Source of the DNA: 66-474 sp035695065
Lineage (GTDB): Bacteria; Pseudomonadota; Gammaproteobacteria; Xanthomonadales; Rhodanobacteraceae
Assembly (NCBI GenBank): GCA_035695065.1
Contig: DASSEW010000034.1
Coordinates: forward strand, 1 to 29,288
Length of the DNA stretch: 29,288 bases
Reading direction: 5' to 3'
The notes under the pieces are model-generated. The model ran no database searches, was not told the origin of the DNA, and saw only the letters and a list, made by a program, of their open reading frames with translations. Below are positions 1 to 8,379 of this stretch, one piece after another. Each line of letters opens with the position of its first letter. Within the stretch, counting starts at the first letter, position 1. The translations under genes and the position numbers were made by a program.

Positions 1-1836
1 CCGCAGCTCGAAGGCACGGTGATCGGACCGCAGTTGCCGGAGGAAGCGCCGAGCATCAAGGCGATCAGCTCGCGCCGGGGCATCACGCTGGTCTCGATGG
101 AAACGGTCGGCATGTGGCAGCAGGTCGGTTTCCTCGCCGACGTGTTCGCGCTGTTCAAGCAGCACGGACTTTCCGTGGACCTGATCGGTTCGGCGGAAAC
201 CAACGTCACCGTGTCGCTCGATCCCACCGAGAACCTGCTGGATTCGGATGCCGTCGCGGCGCTCGCGGCGGACCTCCAAAAGATCTGCCGGGTGAAAGTG
301 ATCGCGCCGTGCGCGGCGGTGACGCTGGTCGGGCGCGGCATGCGTTCGATGCTGCACCGGCTCTCCCCGGTACTGGCGGAGTTCGGCCGCGATCGCGTGC
401 ACCTGATCTCGCAGTCTTCCAACAATTTGAACCTCACCTTCGTTACCGACGAGGCGATGCTGGACGGCTTGCTGCCGCGCCTGCACGAACTGCTGATCCG
501 CGCCGGCGCGCTGCGCACCGATGATGCCGCGCTGTTCGGCCCGAGCTGGCAGGCGTTGTACGGAGCGAATCCGGTCGCGGTGCGGGAGCCGTGGTGGCGC
601 GAGCAACGCGAGAAACTCCAGGGACTCGCAGGCCAACTCTCCTCTCCCATCGGGAGTGGGGTTGGGGGTGAGGGTTCGATAGAAACGAAACCTTTCAATA
701 TCTCCGAACCCTCACCCGCCCTTCGGGCACCCTCTCCCGGAGGGAGAGGGGAAAAGCTCGCGACCCCCCGCTACGTCTACCACCTGCCGACCATCCGCGA
801 ACGCGCGCGCGCCTTGCGCGGGCTGTCTTCCGTTGATCGCGTTTATTACGCGATGAAGGCCAATGCGCATCCGGCTATCCTGCGAACGATCGCCGAGGAG
901 GGCATCGGCTTTGAATGCGTGTCGCCCGGCGAACTCGCCGCAGCGGATGCCACCCGCGAGGCCGGCGCTCTTCCGCGCCTGTTCACGCCCAACTTTGCGC
1001 CGCGCGCTGACTACGCGTTCGCGCACCAGCACGGCGTGCCGACGACGCTGGATGCATTGCATCCGCTGCAGCAGTGGCCGGAATTGTTCGCCAATCGCGA
1101 GATCATGCTGCGCGTGGATCTCGGCCGTGGGCTGGGGCATCACGACAAGGTGCGCACGGGCGGAGCGGGCAGCAAGTTCGGCCTGCCGCTGGATCAGCTC
1201 GACGCATTCATGGCGCTGGCGCAGAAGAACCGCACGCGGATCATCGGCCTGCACGCGCACCTGGGTTCCGGCATCCTCGAAGCGAATCACTGGGCCGAGG
1301 TGTACGGCCAGCTTGCCAGTCTCGCGGAAAAGATCGGCAGCGTGGCGTATCTCAATCTTGGTGGCGGACTCGGCGTGCCGTCGCACCCGGGCGAGGCGGA
1401 ACTCGATCTCGCTGCGCTCGATGCAAGTTTGAGCGAGGTGCGCCAAGCCTATCCGCAATATCGCCTGTGGTTGGAACCCGGCCGCTGGCTGGTGGCCGAC
1501 GCCGGCGTGCTGCTGGCGCGCGCGACGCAGGTGAAGCGCAAGGGTGCGCTGAATTACCTCGGTTGCGATGCGGGCATGCATGCGCTGATCCGCCCGGCGC
1601 TGTACGACGCATGGCACGAGATCGTGAACCTCTCGCGACTCGATGCGGGTGCGACGACGTTGTATCAAGTGGTCGGCCCGATCTGTGAATCCGGTGACGT
1701 GCTCGGCGCCGATCGCCGTCTTCCGGAAACTTCGGAAGGCGACGTGCTGCTGATCGCGCGGGCTGGTGCGTATGGCGAATCCATGTCGTCGCGGTACAAC
1801 TTGCGCGATTTGGCCGATTCGATGGCGATCGAATGA
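1..1836 (+). CDS. lysA: Bifunctional aspartate kinase/diaminopimelate decarboxylase, 3' part
   Basis: The frame is open from base 1, so the start and the N-terminal aspartokinase catalytic region lie outside the window; 611 residues are visible. The first 200 or so resemble the regulatory ACT part of aspartokinase (stretches such as ITLVSMETVGMWQQVGFLADVF and HLISQSSNNLNLTFV). From about base 770 the protein is a PLP-dependent alanine-racemase-fold decarboxylase: YYAMKANAH carries the PLP lysine, followed by HAHLGSG, GGGLG, EPGR, CESGD near the substrate site, and a C-terminal AYG. The fusion couples the first and last steps of the aspartate-to-lysine pathway through meso-diaminopimelate, and is typical of Xanthomonadales. 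The linker between the two halves contains a low-complexity insertion encoded by a palindromic repeat (639-753). The stop overlaps the murL start as ATGA, suggesting translational coupling. Confidence 0.93.
   Translation, partial: PQLEGTVIGPQLPEEAPSIKAISSRRGITLVSMETVGMWQQVGFLADVFALFKQHGLSVDLIGSAETNVTVSLDPTENLLDSDAVAALAADLQKICRVKVIAPCAAVTLVGRGMRSMLHRLSPVLAEFGRDRVHLISQSSNNLNLTFVTDEAMLDGLLPRLHELLIRAGALRTDDAALFGPSWQALYGANPVAVREPWWREQREKLQGLAGQLSSPIGSGVGGEGSIETKPFNISEPSPALRAPSPGGRGEKLATPRYVYHLPTIRERARALRGLSSVDRVYYAMKANAHPAILRTIAEEGIGFECVSPGELAAADATREAGALPRLFTPNFAPRADYAFAHQHGVPTTLDALHPLQQWPELFANREIMLRVDLGRGLGHHDKVRTGGAGSKFGLPLDQLDAFMALAQKNRTRIIGLHAHLGSGILEANHWAEVYGQLASLAEKIGSVAYLNLGGGLGVPSHPGEAELDLAALDASLSEVRQAYPQYRLWLEPGRWLVADAGVLLARATQVKRKGALNYLGCDAGMHALIRPALYDAWHEIVNLSRLDAGATTLYQVVGPICESGDVLGADRRLPETSEGDVLLIARAGAYGESMSSRYNLRDLADSMAIE
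639..753. repeat. Palindromic repeat element inside the lysA coding frame
   Basis: A GC-rich block with nested inverted repeats: GGGTGAGGGTTCG at 666-678 is the exact inverse of 705-717, and 730-750 is a perfect hairpin (CCCTCTCCC, loop GGA, GGGAGAGGG). It is translated as a Gly/Ser/Pro-rich linker between the aspartokinase and decarboxylase halves and adds no stop codon or frameshift. It resembles short dispersed intergenic repeats with CCCTCTCCC/GGGAGAGGG arms that I recall from proteobacterial genomes; copy number in this genome cannot be seen here. Confidence 0.75.
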
Positions 1837-3233
1837 ACGCGCTCGCCGATCCGCGCCAGGCGCAGACGTTCCGCTTCGTCCGTTGCGATTACGCCAACGG
1901 CGTGGCGGAGTTGGTGTATGCGTTCGACGATGGCCCGGAGCTGGTCGAGCGCGTGCGCTTCCCGGATGCGCCACCGCTGCCGGACGAGCGCAAGCAGGCC
2001 TTCAGAGCCGCGCTGCAACTGCTGCATCTGATCGCGGGCGTCAGTTACTACAAGGCGGGCGTGCCGCCGCGCATCGCGGTCGAGAACGGCGCGCTGGATG
2101 AAAGCACTGCCGCGCTGATGGATGAGCTGTACCTGCACGGCCTCGCGGAGTTCGCATATCGCAACGGGCTGGAATTGCGCGGGAGGATTGCGTTCCCGTC
2201 TGCCGGGACTCGGGACTCGGGACTTGGGACTCGAAACAGCGAACAACCGTCGACTCTTTCGCTGCACCCGCAGGAGCCGAATCGGTTGCCCCATCGCACC
2301 CTCGTCCCCATCGGCGGCGGCAAGGATTCCCTGGTCGTGGTCGAGGCGCTGAAAGCCAGCGGTGCGAACGCAACGGCGGTGTGGGTCGGCAATTCGCCGC
2401 TGATCGCGGCGGTCGCCGCGCGCACGGGTTTGCCGATGTTGAACATCGCGCGCGAACTGTCGCCGGTGCTGTTCGAGTACAACCGGCTCGGCGCCTGGAA
2501 CGGGCACATCCCGGTGACCGCGATCAATTCCGCGATCCTCGTGTGCGCGGCGATCCTCTACGGCTTCGATTCAATCGCTTTCGCCAACGAGCGCTCGGCG
2601 TCCAGCGCGACGCTGGAATACGAAGGCCGGCAGGTGAACCACCAGTGGAGCAAGGGCTGGGCGTTCGAGCGCCTGTTCGCCGCGCACGTGCATTCGCATG
2701 TGGCGGCCGACCTGGATTACTTCTCGCTGCTGCGGCCGTTTTCGGAGCTGGCCGTGACGCGTGCGTTCGCGAGATCCGGCGGCGCGTACTTCGATGCGTT
2801 CTCCAGTTGCAATCGCAATTTCCGCATCCTGGGGCCGAAGCCGGCCGACCGCTGGTGCGGGCATTGTCCGAAATGCCATTTCGTGTTCCTCGCGCTGGCG
2901 CCGTTCCTGCCCAAGCCGCGATTGCTGAAGATCTTCGGGCGCAACCTGCTGGACGACGAAACGCAGGCAAGCGGCTTTGATGCACTGATCGAGTACCGCG
3001 ACCACAAACCGTTCGAGTGCGTGGGCGAGGCGAGCGAGGCGCGCGCCGCGTTTGCCTCGCTGGCGCAGCGGCCGGAATGGCGCGAGGATGCGCTCATCGC
3101 GCGCTTCCGCGAGGAGATCGCGCTGCAACTGGACGTCGCTTCGCTGCAACTGGAACCGTGGTTGCGGGCATCCGACGAACACGGCGTGCCGGCGCGGTTT
3201 CATGGATCGCTCGATGCGATTCGCGGAGCTTGA
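1833..3233 (+). CDS. murL: UDP-MurNAc-L-Ala-L-Glu epimerase MurL
   Basis: A 466-residue protein that I recognise as the MurL family described from Xanthomonas, which uses ATP to epimerise the terminal L-Glu of UDP-MurNAc-L-Ala-L-Glu to D-Glu in the cytoplasm. Visible signatures are PIGGGKDSLVVVEAL at residues about 158-172, which looks like a PP-loop ATP-binding motif, an NERSAS segment near residue 252, and a Cys-rich WCGHCPKCHFVF near residues 341-352. It starts inside the lysA stop (ATGA) and its 3' end overlaps murD2, so the three genes look like one operon. Immediately downstream murD2 supplies the L-Glu-adding ligase, the expected partner. Odd feature: residues about 122-145 are low-complexity and encoded by four copies of a 7-bp repeat (2205-2232), just before the ATP-binding motif. 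Confidence 0.88.
   Translation: MNALADPRQAQTFRFVRCDYANGVAELVYAFDDGPELVERVRFPDAPPLPDERKQAFRAALQLLHLIAGVSYYKAGVPPRIAVENGALDESTAALMDELYLHGLAEFAYRNGLELRGRIAFPSAGTRDSGLGTRNSEQPSTLSLHPQEPNRLPHRTLVPIGGGKDSLVVVEALKASGANATAVWVGNSPLIAAVAARTGLPMLNIARELSPVLFEYNRLGAWNGHIPVTAINSAILVCAAILYGFDSIAFANERSASSATLEYEGRQVNHQWSKGWAFERLFAAHVHSHVAADLDYFSLLRPFSELAVTRAFARSGGAYFDAFSSCNRNFRILGPKPADRWCGHCPKCHFVFLALAPFLPKPRLLKIFGRNLLDDETQASGFDALIEYRDHKPFECVGEASEARAAFASLAQRPEWREDALIARFREEIALQLDVASLQLEPWLRASDEHGVPARFHGSLDAIRGA
2205..2232 (+). repeat. Four tandem copies of a 7-bp repeat inside murL
   Basis: GGGACTC, GGGACTC, GGGACTT and GGGACTC follow each other without spacing. The unit is not a multiple of three, so each copy is read in a different frame and loss or gain of one copy would frameshift murL. 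Similar GGGACTC tandems occur, from memory, as intergenic repeats in xanthomonads. Confidence 0.9.
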
Positions 3234-4575
3234 ATCGCGTGATGTGGCGATCTGGGGCTTCGGCCGCGAGGGCCGCGCCGCACTGGCCGCGTTGCGCAAG
3301 CGGTTTCCCGAAAAGCCACTGACGCTTTATTGCAAACATGAAGAAGCCGAGGCGGCGCGCGCGCTGAGCGGTGCAAATCTGCGCATGGTCGAGAGCGCGC
3401 CCGATGCCGACGCACTGGCCTCGCATGACATCGTGATCAAGTCGCCCGGCATCAGTGCCTACAAGCCGGAACTGCTCACGGCGCAGGCACGCGGCACCGT
3501 ATTCACCTCCGGTACTGCGCTGTGGTTCGGGGAAAATCCGGAAGCGCGCGTGATCGCGGTGACCGGCACCAAGGGCAAGAGCACGACGACCGCGATGATC
3601 GCGCACCTCGCGCGTTCGCTCGGCGTGCGCACGGCGCTGGCCGGCAACATCGGCATGCCGCTGCTGGAACTGGACGGACAACACGCCGAGCTGTGGGCGA
3701 TCGAGCTGTCGAGCTTCCAGACCGGCGAGGCGGGTCCGCTCGAACTGGGCGTGGTCGTCAGCCTGGAAGAGGAACACCTGGACTGGCACGGCACGCGCGA
3801 GCGCTACATTGCCGACAAGCTGAAACTCGCGGATGTCTCGCGCACGTTGCTTGTGAACGCGCAGGTGCCGTTGCTGATACGGCACACCGCTGCGCATCCG
3901 CATCGCATCACTTTCAACAACGTCGAAGGCTGGCATGTTGCCGATGGCGCGATCAGGCGCGGCAATACTGCGATCATGGAGACAAGTACGCTGCCCGTAC
4001 CCGGCGCGCACAATGCGGTGAATGCCTGCGCAGCGCTGGCCGCAATCGAGGCCATCGGCTTCGATGCACACGCCGCGGCATCCGCGTTGCGCGATTTCAA
4101 GCCGCTGCCGCATCGCCTGCAGAAGCTCGGAGTTCGCGATGGCGTGGAATGGATCGATGATTCGATTGCCACCACGCCGGCCGCGGCGCTTGCTGCATTG
4201 CGAAGCGTGCACGGCCGCGCGGTGACGCTGATCCTCGGCGGCTTCGATCGCGGCCTGGACTGGAGCGGCTTCGCGCGCGAACTCGCAGCCAGTCCGCCGC
4301 ACGCCCTGATCGCACAGGGTGCCGGCGCCGCGCGCATCATCGAGGCGCTGCGGGCTGCCCAAGTTTCGTGCAGGATCACTCGCTGCGAAGACTTGCCGGA
4401 AGCCGTGACGCGCGTGCGCGAGTCGAACGTGCAGGGCGGCGTGGTGCTGCTCTCGCCCGGCGCGCCGAGCTTCGACCAGTTCCGCGATTACGCGCAGCGT
4501 GGGCGCGCGTTCGCCGCGCTGGCCGGTTTCGATGCGGCGGCGCTGGGAGAAATCGAAGGGTTGGGAATCATCTGA
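3214..4575 (+). CDS. murD2: UDP-N-acetylmuramoyl-L-alanine--L-glutamate ligase MurD2
   Basis: A 453-residue Mur ligase. The N-terminal Rossmann-like part has WGFGREGRA (residues about 14-22), the central ATP site is VTGTKGKSTTT (about 114-124), followed by ELSSFQTGE near residue 166 and EEEHLDWHGT near 185, and a typical C-terminal Mur domain. In Xanthomonas the MurD homologue encoded beside MurL is MurD2, which adds L-Glu rather than D-Glu to UDP-MurNAc-L-Ala, so context decides the name. I chose the ATG at 3214 because MRFAELESRDVAIWGFG matches the usual short lead into the GxGxxG motif. An in-frame ATG at 3202 is possible; both overlap the end of murL (20 or 32 bases). No clear ribosome site is seen, which fits coupled translation. 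Confidence 0.88.
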   Translation: MRFAELESRDVAIWGFGREGRAALAALRKRFPEKPLTLYCKHEEAEAARALSGANLRMVESAPDADALASHDIVIKSPGISAYKPELLTAQARGTVFTSGTALWFGENPEARVIAVTGTKGKSTTTAMIAHLARSLGVRTALAGNIGMPLLELDGQHAELWAIELSSFQTGEAGPLELGVVVSLEEEHLDWHGTRERYIADKLKLADVSRTLLVNAQVPLLIRHTAAHPHRITFNNVEGWHVADGAIRRGNTAIMETSTLPVPGAHNAVNACAALAAIEAIGFDAHAAASALRDFKPLPHRLQKLGVRDGVEWIDDSIATTPAAALAALRSVHGRAVTLILGGFDRGLDWSGFARELAASPPHALIAQGAGAARIIEALRAAQVSCRITRCEDLPEAVTRVRESNVQGGVVLLSPGAPSFDQFRDYAQRGRAFAALAGFDAAALGEIEGLGII

Positions 4576-4643
4576 GGTGGAACGGCCGTCCATGGCCTGG
4601 AGTTCCATCGCGCGTCGAGCGAAGCCGACGCGGAGTGTTTCGA

Positions 4644-5168
4644 TCAGCGCTTGGCCGGCGCCGGCTGCTGCAGGGTGTAGCCGGAAACGCGCCAGACCTT
4701 GTCGTTGTCGTAGTGGTACGACACCAGCTCGCGGATCGGCGCCTTCTCGTTGCTGAACTTGCTGGCGAACACCACGTTGATGTAGTCGCCGGCCGGCAGC
4801 TTGTTTTCGCCCTTGGAGACGCTGTGCGTCACGGCTGCCAGCTTGCGCGATTCCAGCTTGCCGACGTTGTCGCGCTGCCTGGTCACGCCCGAGACGAAAT
4901 CGTTGCGCGAGATGCTCTGCTTGGCCACGTTCGACGCCTGGTCATAGACGTCGCCGGCCTTGCCCTCGTCGATCAGCTTGGCGATCGATTCGGCATTGGC
5001 CGCCATGGTCTGGCGGAACTTCATGATCGCCTGCTGCTGTTCCGGCGTCAGCTTTTGCTGGGCCGGCTGGGCAGCCGTGGCGGCCGGAGCCTTGGCCTGC
5101 TGCTGGGCAAACGCAGCCGGGGTGCAGGCCAGCAGCAGCGCGGCCGGCAGGATGAGACGCTTCAACAT
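4644..5168 (-). CDS. Small exported DUF4019-like protein
   Basis: A 174-residue protein with a clear signal peptide (MLKRLILPAALLLACTPAAF then AQQ), a Gln/Ala-rich linker to about residue 40, and a compact C-terminal domain with FVSGVTRQRDNVG and a repeated beta-type pattern ending in VWRVSGYTLQQ. This pattern resembles the DUF4019 family, whose function is not known. The start ATG has a good ribosome site (AGGGAGA, 6 bases upstream). The gene converges with murD2 and has its own upstream region of 138 bases, so it is probably transcribed alone. Periplasmic location is inferred from the signal peptide; the Cys inside the hydrophobic stretch is not followed by a convincing lipoprotein site. 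Confidence 0.8.
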   Translation of the reverse strand: MLKRLILPAALLLACTPAAFAQQQAKAPAATAAQPAQQKLTPEQQQAIMKFRQTMAANAESIAKLIDEGKAGDVYDQASNVAKQSISRNDFVSGVTRQRDNVGKLESRKLAAVTHSVSKGENKLPAGDYINVVFASKFSNEKAPIRELVSYHYDNDKVWRVSGYTLQQPAPAKR

Positions 5169-5255
5169 CTGGATTCTCCCTAGATTGACACGGATTGCGG
5201 GATGCGCAACGTATCACGCGCAAGGGATGAATGCAGCCGTGAAATGCTGAACGGG

Positions 5256-5287
5256 CGGCCGGTTGCGAGGCTTCCCGCAACCGGCCG
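5256..5287. terminator. Perfect 12-bp hairpin downstream of the M13 peptidase gene
   Basis: CGGCCGGTTGCG (5256-5267) and its exact inverse (5276-5287) enclose an 8-base loop. It lies 19 bases after the minus-strand stop at 5307. There is no T-run on either side, so termination is inferred from position and stem strength only. Confidence 0.5.
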
Positions 5288-5306
5288 TCGACACTTGCAG
5301 CGGTTC

Positions 5307-7448
5307 CTACCAGATCTTCACCCGGTCCTTCGGCGCCAGATACAGCTTCTGCCCCGGCTTCACGTCGTAGGCGCCGTACCACGCGTCGATATTGCGCACG
5401 GTTTCGGCGCGGAACTGCGCCGGCGCGTGCACGTCCGTGGCGAGCTGCTGGCGCAACGCGGCGTCGCGGGTCTTGGAGCGCCACGCCTGGCCGAAGGACA
5501 GGAAGAAGCGCTGGTCGCCGGTCAGCCCGTTCTCGCTCGGCGCGGGCTTTCCGTTCAGCGACAGGTGGTAGGCGCGGTATGCGGCGGTGAGGCCCGACAC
5601 GTCGGCGATGTCCTCGCCCAGGGTCTGCTCGCCATTCACGTGCAGGCCCGGCAGCGCCTCGTACTGGTCGTATTGCCGGGCGAGTTTTGCCGTCGCCTGC
5701 TTGAAGTGCGCGAAGTCGGCCTTGGTCCACCAGTTCACCAGCCGGCCCTGCGCATCGAAATCCGCGCCGGTGTTGTCGAAGCTGTGGCTGATCTCGTGGC
5801 CGATGATCGCGCCGATCGCGCCGTAGTTCGCGGCAGGATCCGCCTTCGGATCGAAGAACGGCGGCTCCAGGATCGCGGCCGGGAAGTTCAGCGCGTTCTG
5901 CAGCGGCAGGTTCACCGCGTTCACCGTCTGCGGCGTCATCCACCATTCGCCCTTGTCGATCGGTTGCCCGATCTTGGCCTTCTGGTGTTCGTATTCGAAC
6001 TTCACCGCGCGCAGGTGGTTGCCGAGCGCATCGTCCGGTTTGATTTCGAGCGACGCGTAATCGCGCCAATGCTCCGGATAACCGACGCTCACGCGCAGCG
6101 TTTTCAGTTTCTCCTTGGCCTTTTCCTTGGTCGCCGGCGCCATCCAGTCGAGCTTGTCGATGCCTTCGTTGAAGGCGGCCAGCAGGTTCTTGACCATTTC
6201 CTCGGCCGCGGCCTTGGAGGACGCCGGGAAATATTTCTGCACGTAGATCTGTCCGACCGCATCGCCCAGGTCGGTGCCGGTCGCCGAAACCGCGCGCTTC
6301 CAGCGCTCCTGCTGCTGCGGAGTGCCGGTGAGCGTCTTGCCGTGGAAATCGAAGTGGAGGTCGGCGAATTTCTTCGGCAGCAACGGCGCGCTTTCATCCA
6401 GGGTGTGGAACACCAGCAGGTCTTTCCAGGATTCCAGCGGCTGGTTGCCGACCAGGGCCGACAGGCCGGTGAACGCGGAAGGCTGCCAGACGTCGAACTG
6501 CTTGACGTTGCCCAAGCCGGCCGCATCGAAATACGTGGCCCAGTCCAGGCCCGGCGCCTTCTTCGAAAAGTCGGACGCGTTCCAGAGGTTGTTGGCCTTG
6601 TGCACGTCCTCGCTCTCGACCAGGCTTTCCTGCGCCCTGGCGATCTTCGTTTCGAGATCGAACACTTCCTGCGCCTTGTGCTCGGCATCGGCGATGCCGG
6701 CCTGCTTCAGCAGCGCCGCGACGTAGGTCTTGTACGCGGTGCGATCGGCGACCATGTGCGGATCATCGGACAGGTAGTAATCGCGGCTGGGCATGCCGAG
6801 GCCGCCCTGCAGCAGATACGGGATCTGCAGCGATTCCTCTTCGAGGCCCTTGGTCACGAACAGGCCGAACAGGTGTTCGGTGTGGAAGTGGGTGTCGTTG
6901 ATCGGGTCGGCATCGGCGCGCAAGCGGCTGCCCAGCACGCGCGCCAGGTCCTTGCGCGAGACGATGCCGTTGATGGCATCGAGTTCCGGCTGCAGCGGCT
7001 TCAATCCGCGTTGCTCGATCGTGGCCTCGTCCATGTAGGCCTTGTAGTAATCGGCGATCTTGGCTTGATTGCTGCCGGCGGCGGGGTTGGACGCGCCCGC
7101 CTCCTTGATCAGGTCGGCGGTGCGCGCTTCGGCCTTCTTGAACACCGAGTAGAAGGTGCCGATGCTGGAACGGTCCGCCGGAATCGTGGCGGTCTTGAGC
7201 CACGCGCCGTTCGAGTATTCGAAGAAGTTGTCGCCGGGCTTGACCGAATGGTCCACGTAGGCGAGATCGGGCATGGCCACCGTGCTGGTCGGGGCGGGCG
7301 CCGCCACGCTTGCAGCCGGCGCGGCGCTGGAAGACGCGCCCTGCGCCGCGGCCTTGGCGGACAAATCGGTCTGTTGATCCAGCGAGGACGAACACGCGCC
7401 CAAGGCGCAAGTGATCGCGGCGGCAAGCATCCAGTTCAAGCGTGGCAT
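5307..7448 (-). CDS. M13 family zinc metallopeptidase (neprilysin/PepO type), lipoprotein
   Basis: A 713-residue protein. The N-terminus is a lipoprotein signal with lipobox LGAC (Cys19), followed by a Ser/Ala-rich linker, so the mature enzyme is expected to be membrane-anchored facing the periplasm or surface. The catalytic region carries GHEISHSFDNTG (HExxH zinc ligands and base, about residues 549-553) and GEDIADVSGL about 60 residues later, giving the third zinc ligand Glu; NAVNLPLQNALNFP corresponds to the conserved substrate-binding NAxY-type strand. It ends in Trp, as do neprilysin-family proteins. The length matches bacterial members. I chose the ATG at 7448 because AAGGGA precedes it and the lipobox fits; the open frame extends upstream without a better start. 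Substrates are unknown; the family cleaves short peptides. Confidence 0.92.
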   Translation of the reverse strand: MPRLNWMLAAAITCALGACSSSLDQQTDLSAKAAAQGASSSAAPAASVAAPAPTSTVAMPDLAYVDHSVKPGDNFFEYSNGAWLKTATIPADRSSIGTFYSVFKKAEARTADLIKEAGASNPAAGSNQAKIADYYKAYMDEATIEQRGLKPLQPELDAINGIVSRKDLARVLGSRLRADADPINDTHFHTEHLFGLFVTKGLEEESLQIPYLLQGGLGMPSRDYYLSDDPHMVADRTAYKTYVAALLKQAGIADAEHKAQEVFDLETKIARAQESLVESEDVHKANNLWNASDFSKKAPGLDWATYFDAAGLGNVKQFDVWQPSAFTGLSALVGNQPLESWKDLLVFHTLDESAPLLPKKFADLHFDFHGKTLTGTPQQQERWKRAVSATGTDLGDAVGQIYVQKYFPASSKAAAEEMVKNLLAAFNEGIDKLDWMAPATKEKAKEKLKTLRVSVGYPEHWRDYASLEIKPDDALGNHLRAVKFEYEHQKAKIGQPIDKGEWWMTPQTVNAVNLPLQNALNFPAAILEPPFFDPKADPAANYGAIGAIIGHEISHSFDNTGADFDAQGRLVNWWTKADFAHFKQATAKLARQYDQYEALPGLHVNGEQTLGEDIADVSGLTAAYRAYHLSLNGKPAPSENGLTGDQRFFLSFGQAWRSKTRDAALRQQLATDVHAPAQFRAETVRNIDAWYGAYDVKPGQKLYLAPKDRVKIW

Positions 7449-7577
7449 GGCGGCATTCCCTTGTGGCGTAAACCGAAGATAATGCACCAGTTTGCGCGGA
7501 AGTGCAGGGTGAGAAGTCATGGCGGCCGCGCAATGTCGCTTCCGTCGGCGCACGGCCGGGGCGCGTCGCGCGTCCCT

Positions 7578-7583
7578 TACAAT
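7578..7583 (+). promoter_or_regulatory. Possible -10 element for a near-leaderless cytochrome b gene
   Basis: TACAAT lies only 6 bases before the ATG at 7590, so a transcript started from it would begin at or very near the start codon. No convincing -35 hexamer is visible 17 bases upstream, and no ribosome site precedes the ATG. The assignment is tentative. Confidence 0.3.
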
Positions 7584-7589
7584 CACCGG

Positions 7590-8270
7590 ATGTCATCGCG
7601 ATCACCGATTCCCATCACGGTCTGGGATCTCCCGACCCGCATCTTCCACTGGCTGCTGGCGATCCTGATCCTGCTGCAGTACGGCACCGCCGAGTGGCAC
7701 TGGCTGGACATGCAATGGCACGTGTGGTTCGGCTACGTCACGCTCGCGCTGCTGCTGTTCCGGCTGATGTGGGGCTTCGCCGGTTCGCAGACTTCGCGGT
7801 TTTCCGATTTCGTGCGCGGGCCGCGGCGTGCGTTTGCGTACGCGCGCGACCTGCTTGCGGATCGCGCCAGCTTCAACATCGGCCACAATCCGCTCGGCGG
7901 CTGGTCGGTGCTGGCGATGCTGGCCTGCCTGCTGGTGCAGACGCTCACCGGCCTGTTCACCAGCAATCGCCGGCACACCGAGTTCGGGCCGTGGGCGGCG
8001 CACATTCCGGAACAGTGGGTGCGGCGATTGACCGAAATCCACCAGGTCAACCAGAACGTGCTGCTGATCCTGATCGGCATCCACATCGCGGTGGTGCTCG
8101 GCTACTGGATCGGCAAGAAGGAAAACCTCATCGGTCCGATGTTGCACGGACGAAAAGCGCTGGCGCCGATGGCGCCGCTGCGGTTCGAATCCCTGCAGCG
8201 CGCGCTCGGCATCGCCGCGCTGGCGGGGTTCTTCGTCTGGGTGATCGTGATGTCGGCGGGAATCGGATGA
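7590..8270 (+). CDS. Cytochrome b561-type integral membrane protein
   Basis: A 226-residue membrane protein with about four to five hydrophobic helices. It begins with PITVWDLPTRIFHWLLAIL, the typical start of the bacterial cytochrome b561/Ni-hydrogenase cytochrome b subunit family. Candidate haem-binding histidines lie in RIFHW, WHVWFGYV, HNPLGGW, EIHQVNQ and GIHIAVV. Members transfer electrons between membrane quinones and periplasmic or soluble partners; the partner here is not evident because no cytochrome c or hydrogenase gene is adjacent. The start ATG at 7590 is well within the divergent spacer from the M13 gene (142 bases). A CGATCACCG start further upstream is not supported. Confidence 0.85.
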   Translation: MSSRSPIPITVWDLPTRIFHWLLAILILLQYGTAEWHWLDMQWHVWFGYVTLALLLFRLMWGFAGSQTSRFSDFVRGPRRAFAYARDLLADRASFNIGHNPLGGWSVLAMLACLLVQTLTGLFTSNRRHTEFGPWAAHIPEQWVRRLTEIHQVNQNVLLILIGIHIAVVLGYWIGKKENLIGPMLHGRKALAPMAPLRFESLQRALGIAALAGFFVWVIVMSAGIG

Positions 8271-8313
8271 CCTCGTAGGAGCCTGAGTGCCGGCGAATGT
8301 CGTAGGTGGCTGC

Positions 8314-8365
8314 CGTAGGGCGGGCATTGCCCGCCATGCAATAGGCGGACAATGTCCGCCCTACG
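8314..8365. repeat. Intergenic double-hairpin palindromic repeat upstream of hrpA
   Basis: Two arms, 8314-8335 and 8344-8365, are inverted copies with 20 of 22 matching positions, ending in CGTAGGGCGG and CCGCCCTACG. Each arm also folds on itself (GGCGGGC ATT GCCCGCC and GGCGGAC AAT GTCCGCC). It ends 14 bases before the hrpA ATG, so it will sit in the leader if the transcript starts upstream. The arrangement is typical of REP/BIME-like dispersed elements. Confidence 0.8.
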
Positions 8366-8379
8366 ACTATCATCATCGA

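Noticed and set aside
712..1974. Long minus-strand open frame opposite lysA
   Set aside because: It is antisense to the conserved lysA frame, and its translation is Arg/His-rich without domains, as expected for the shadow of a high-GC gene.
5202..7589. Very long plus-strand open frame leading into the cytochrome b gene
   Set aside because: It is antisense to the M13 peptidase gene. Only the part from 7590 has family similarity.
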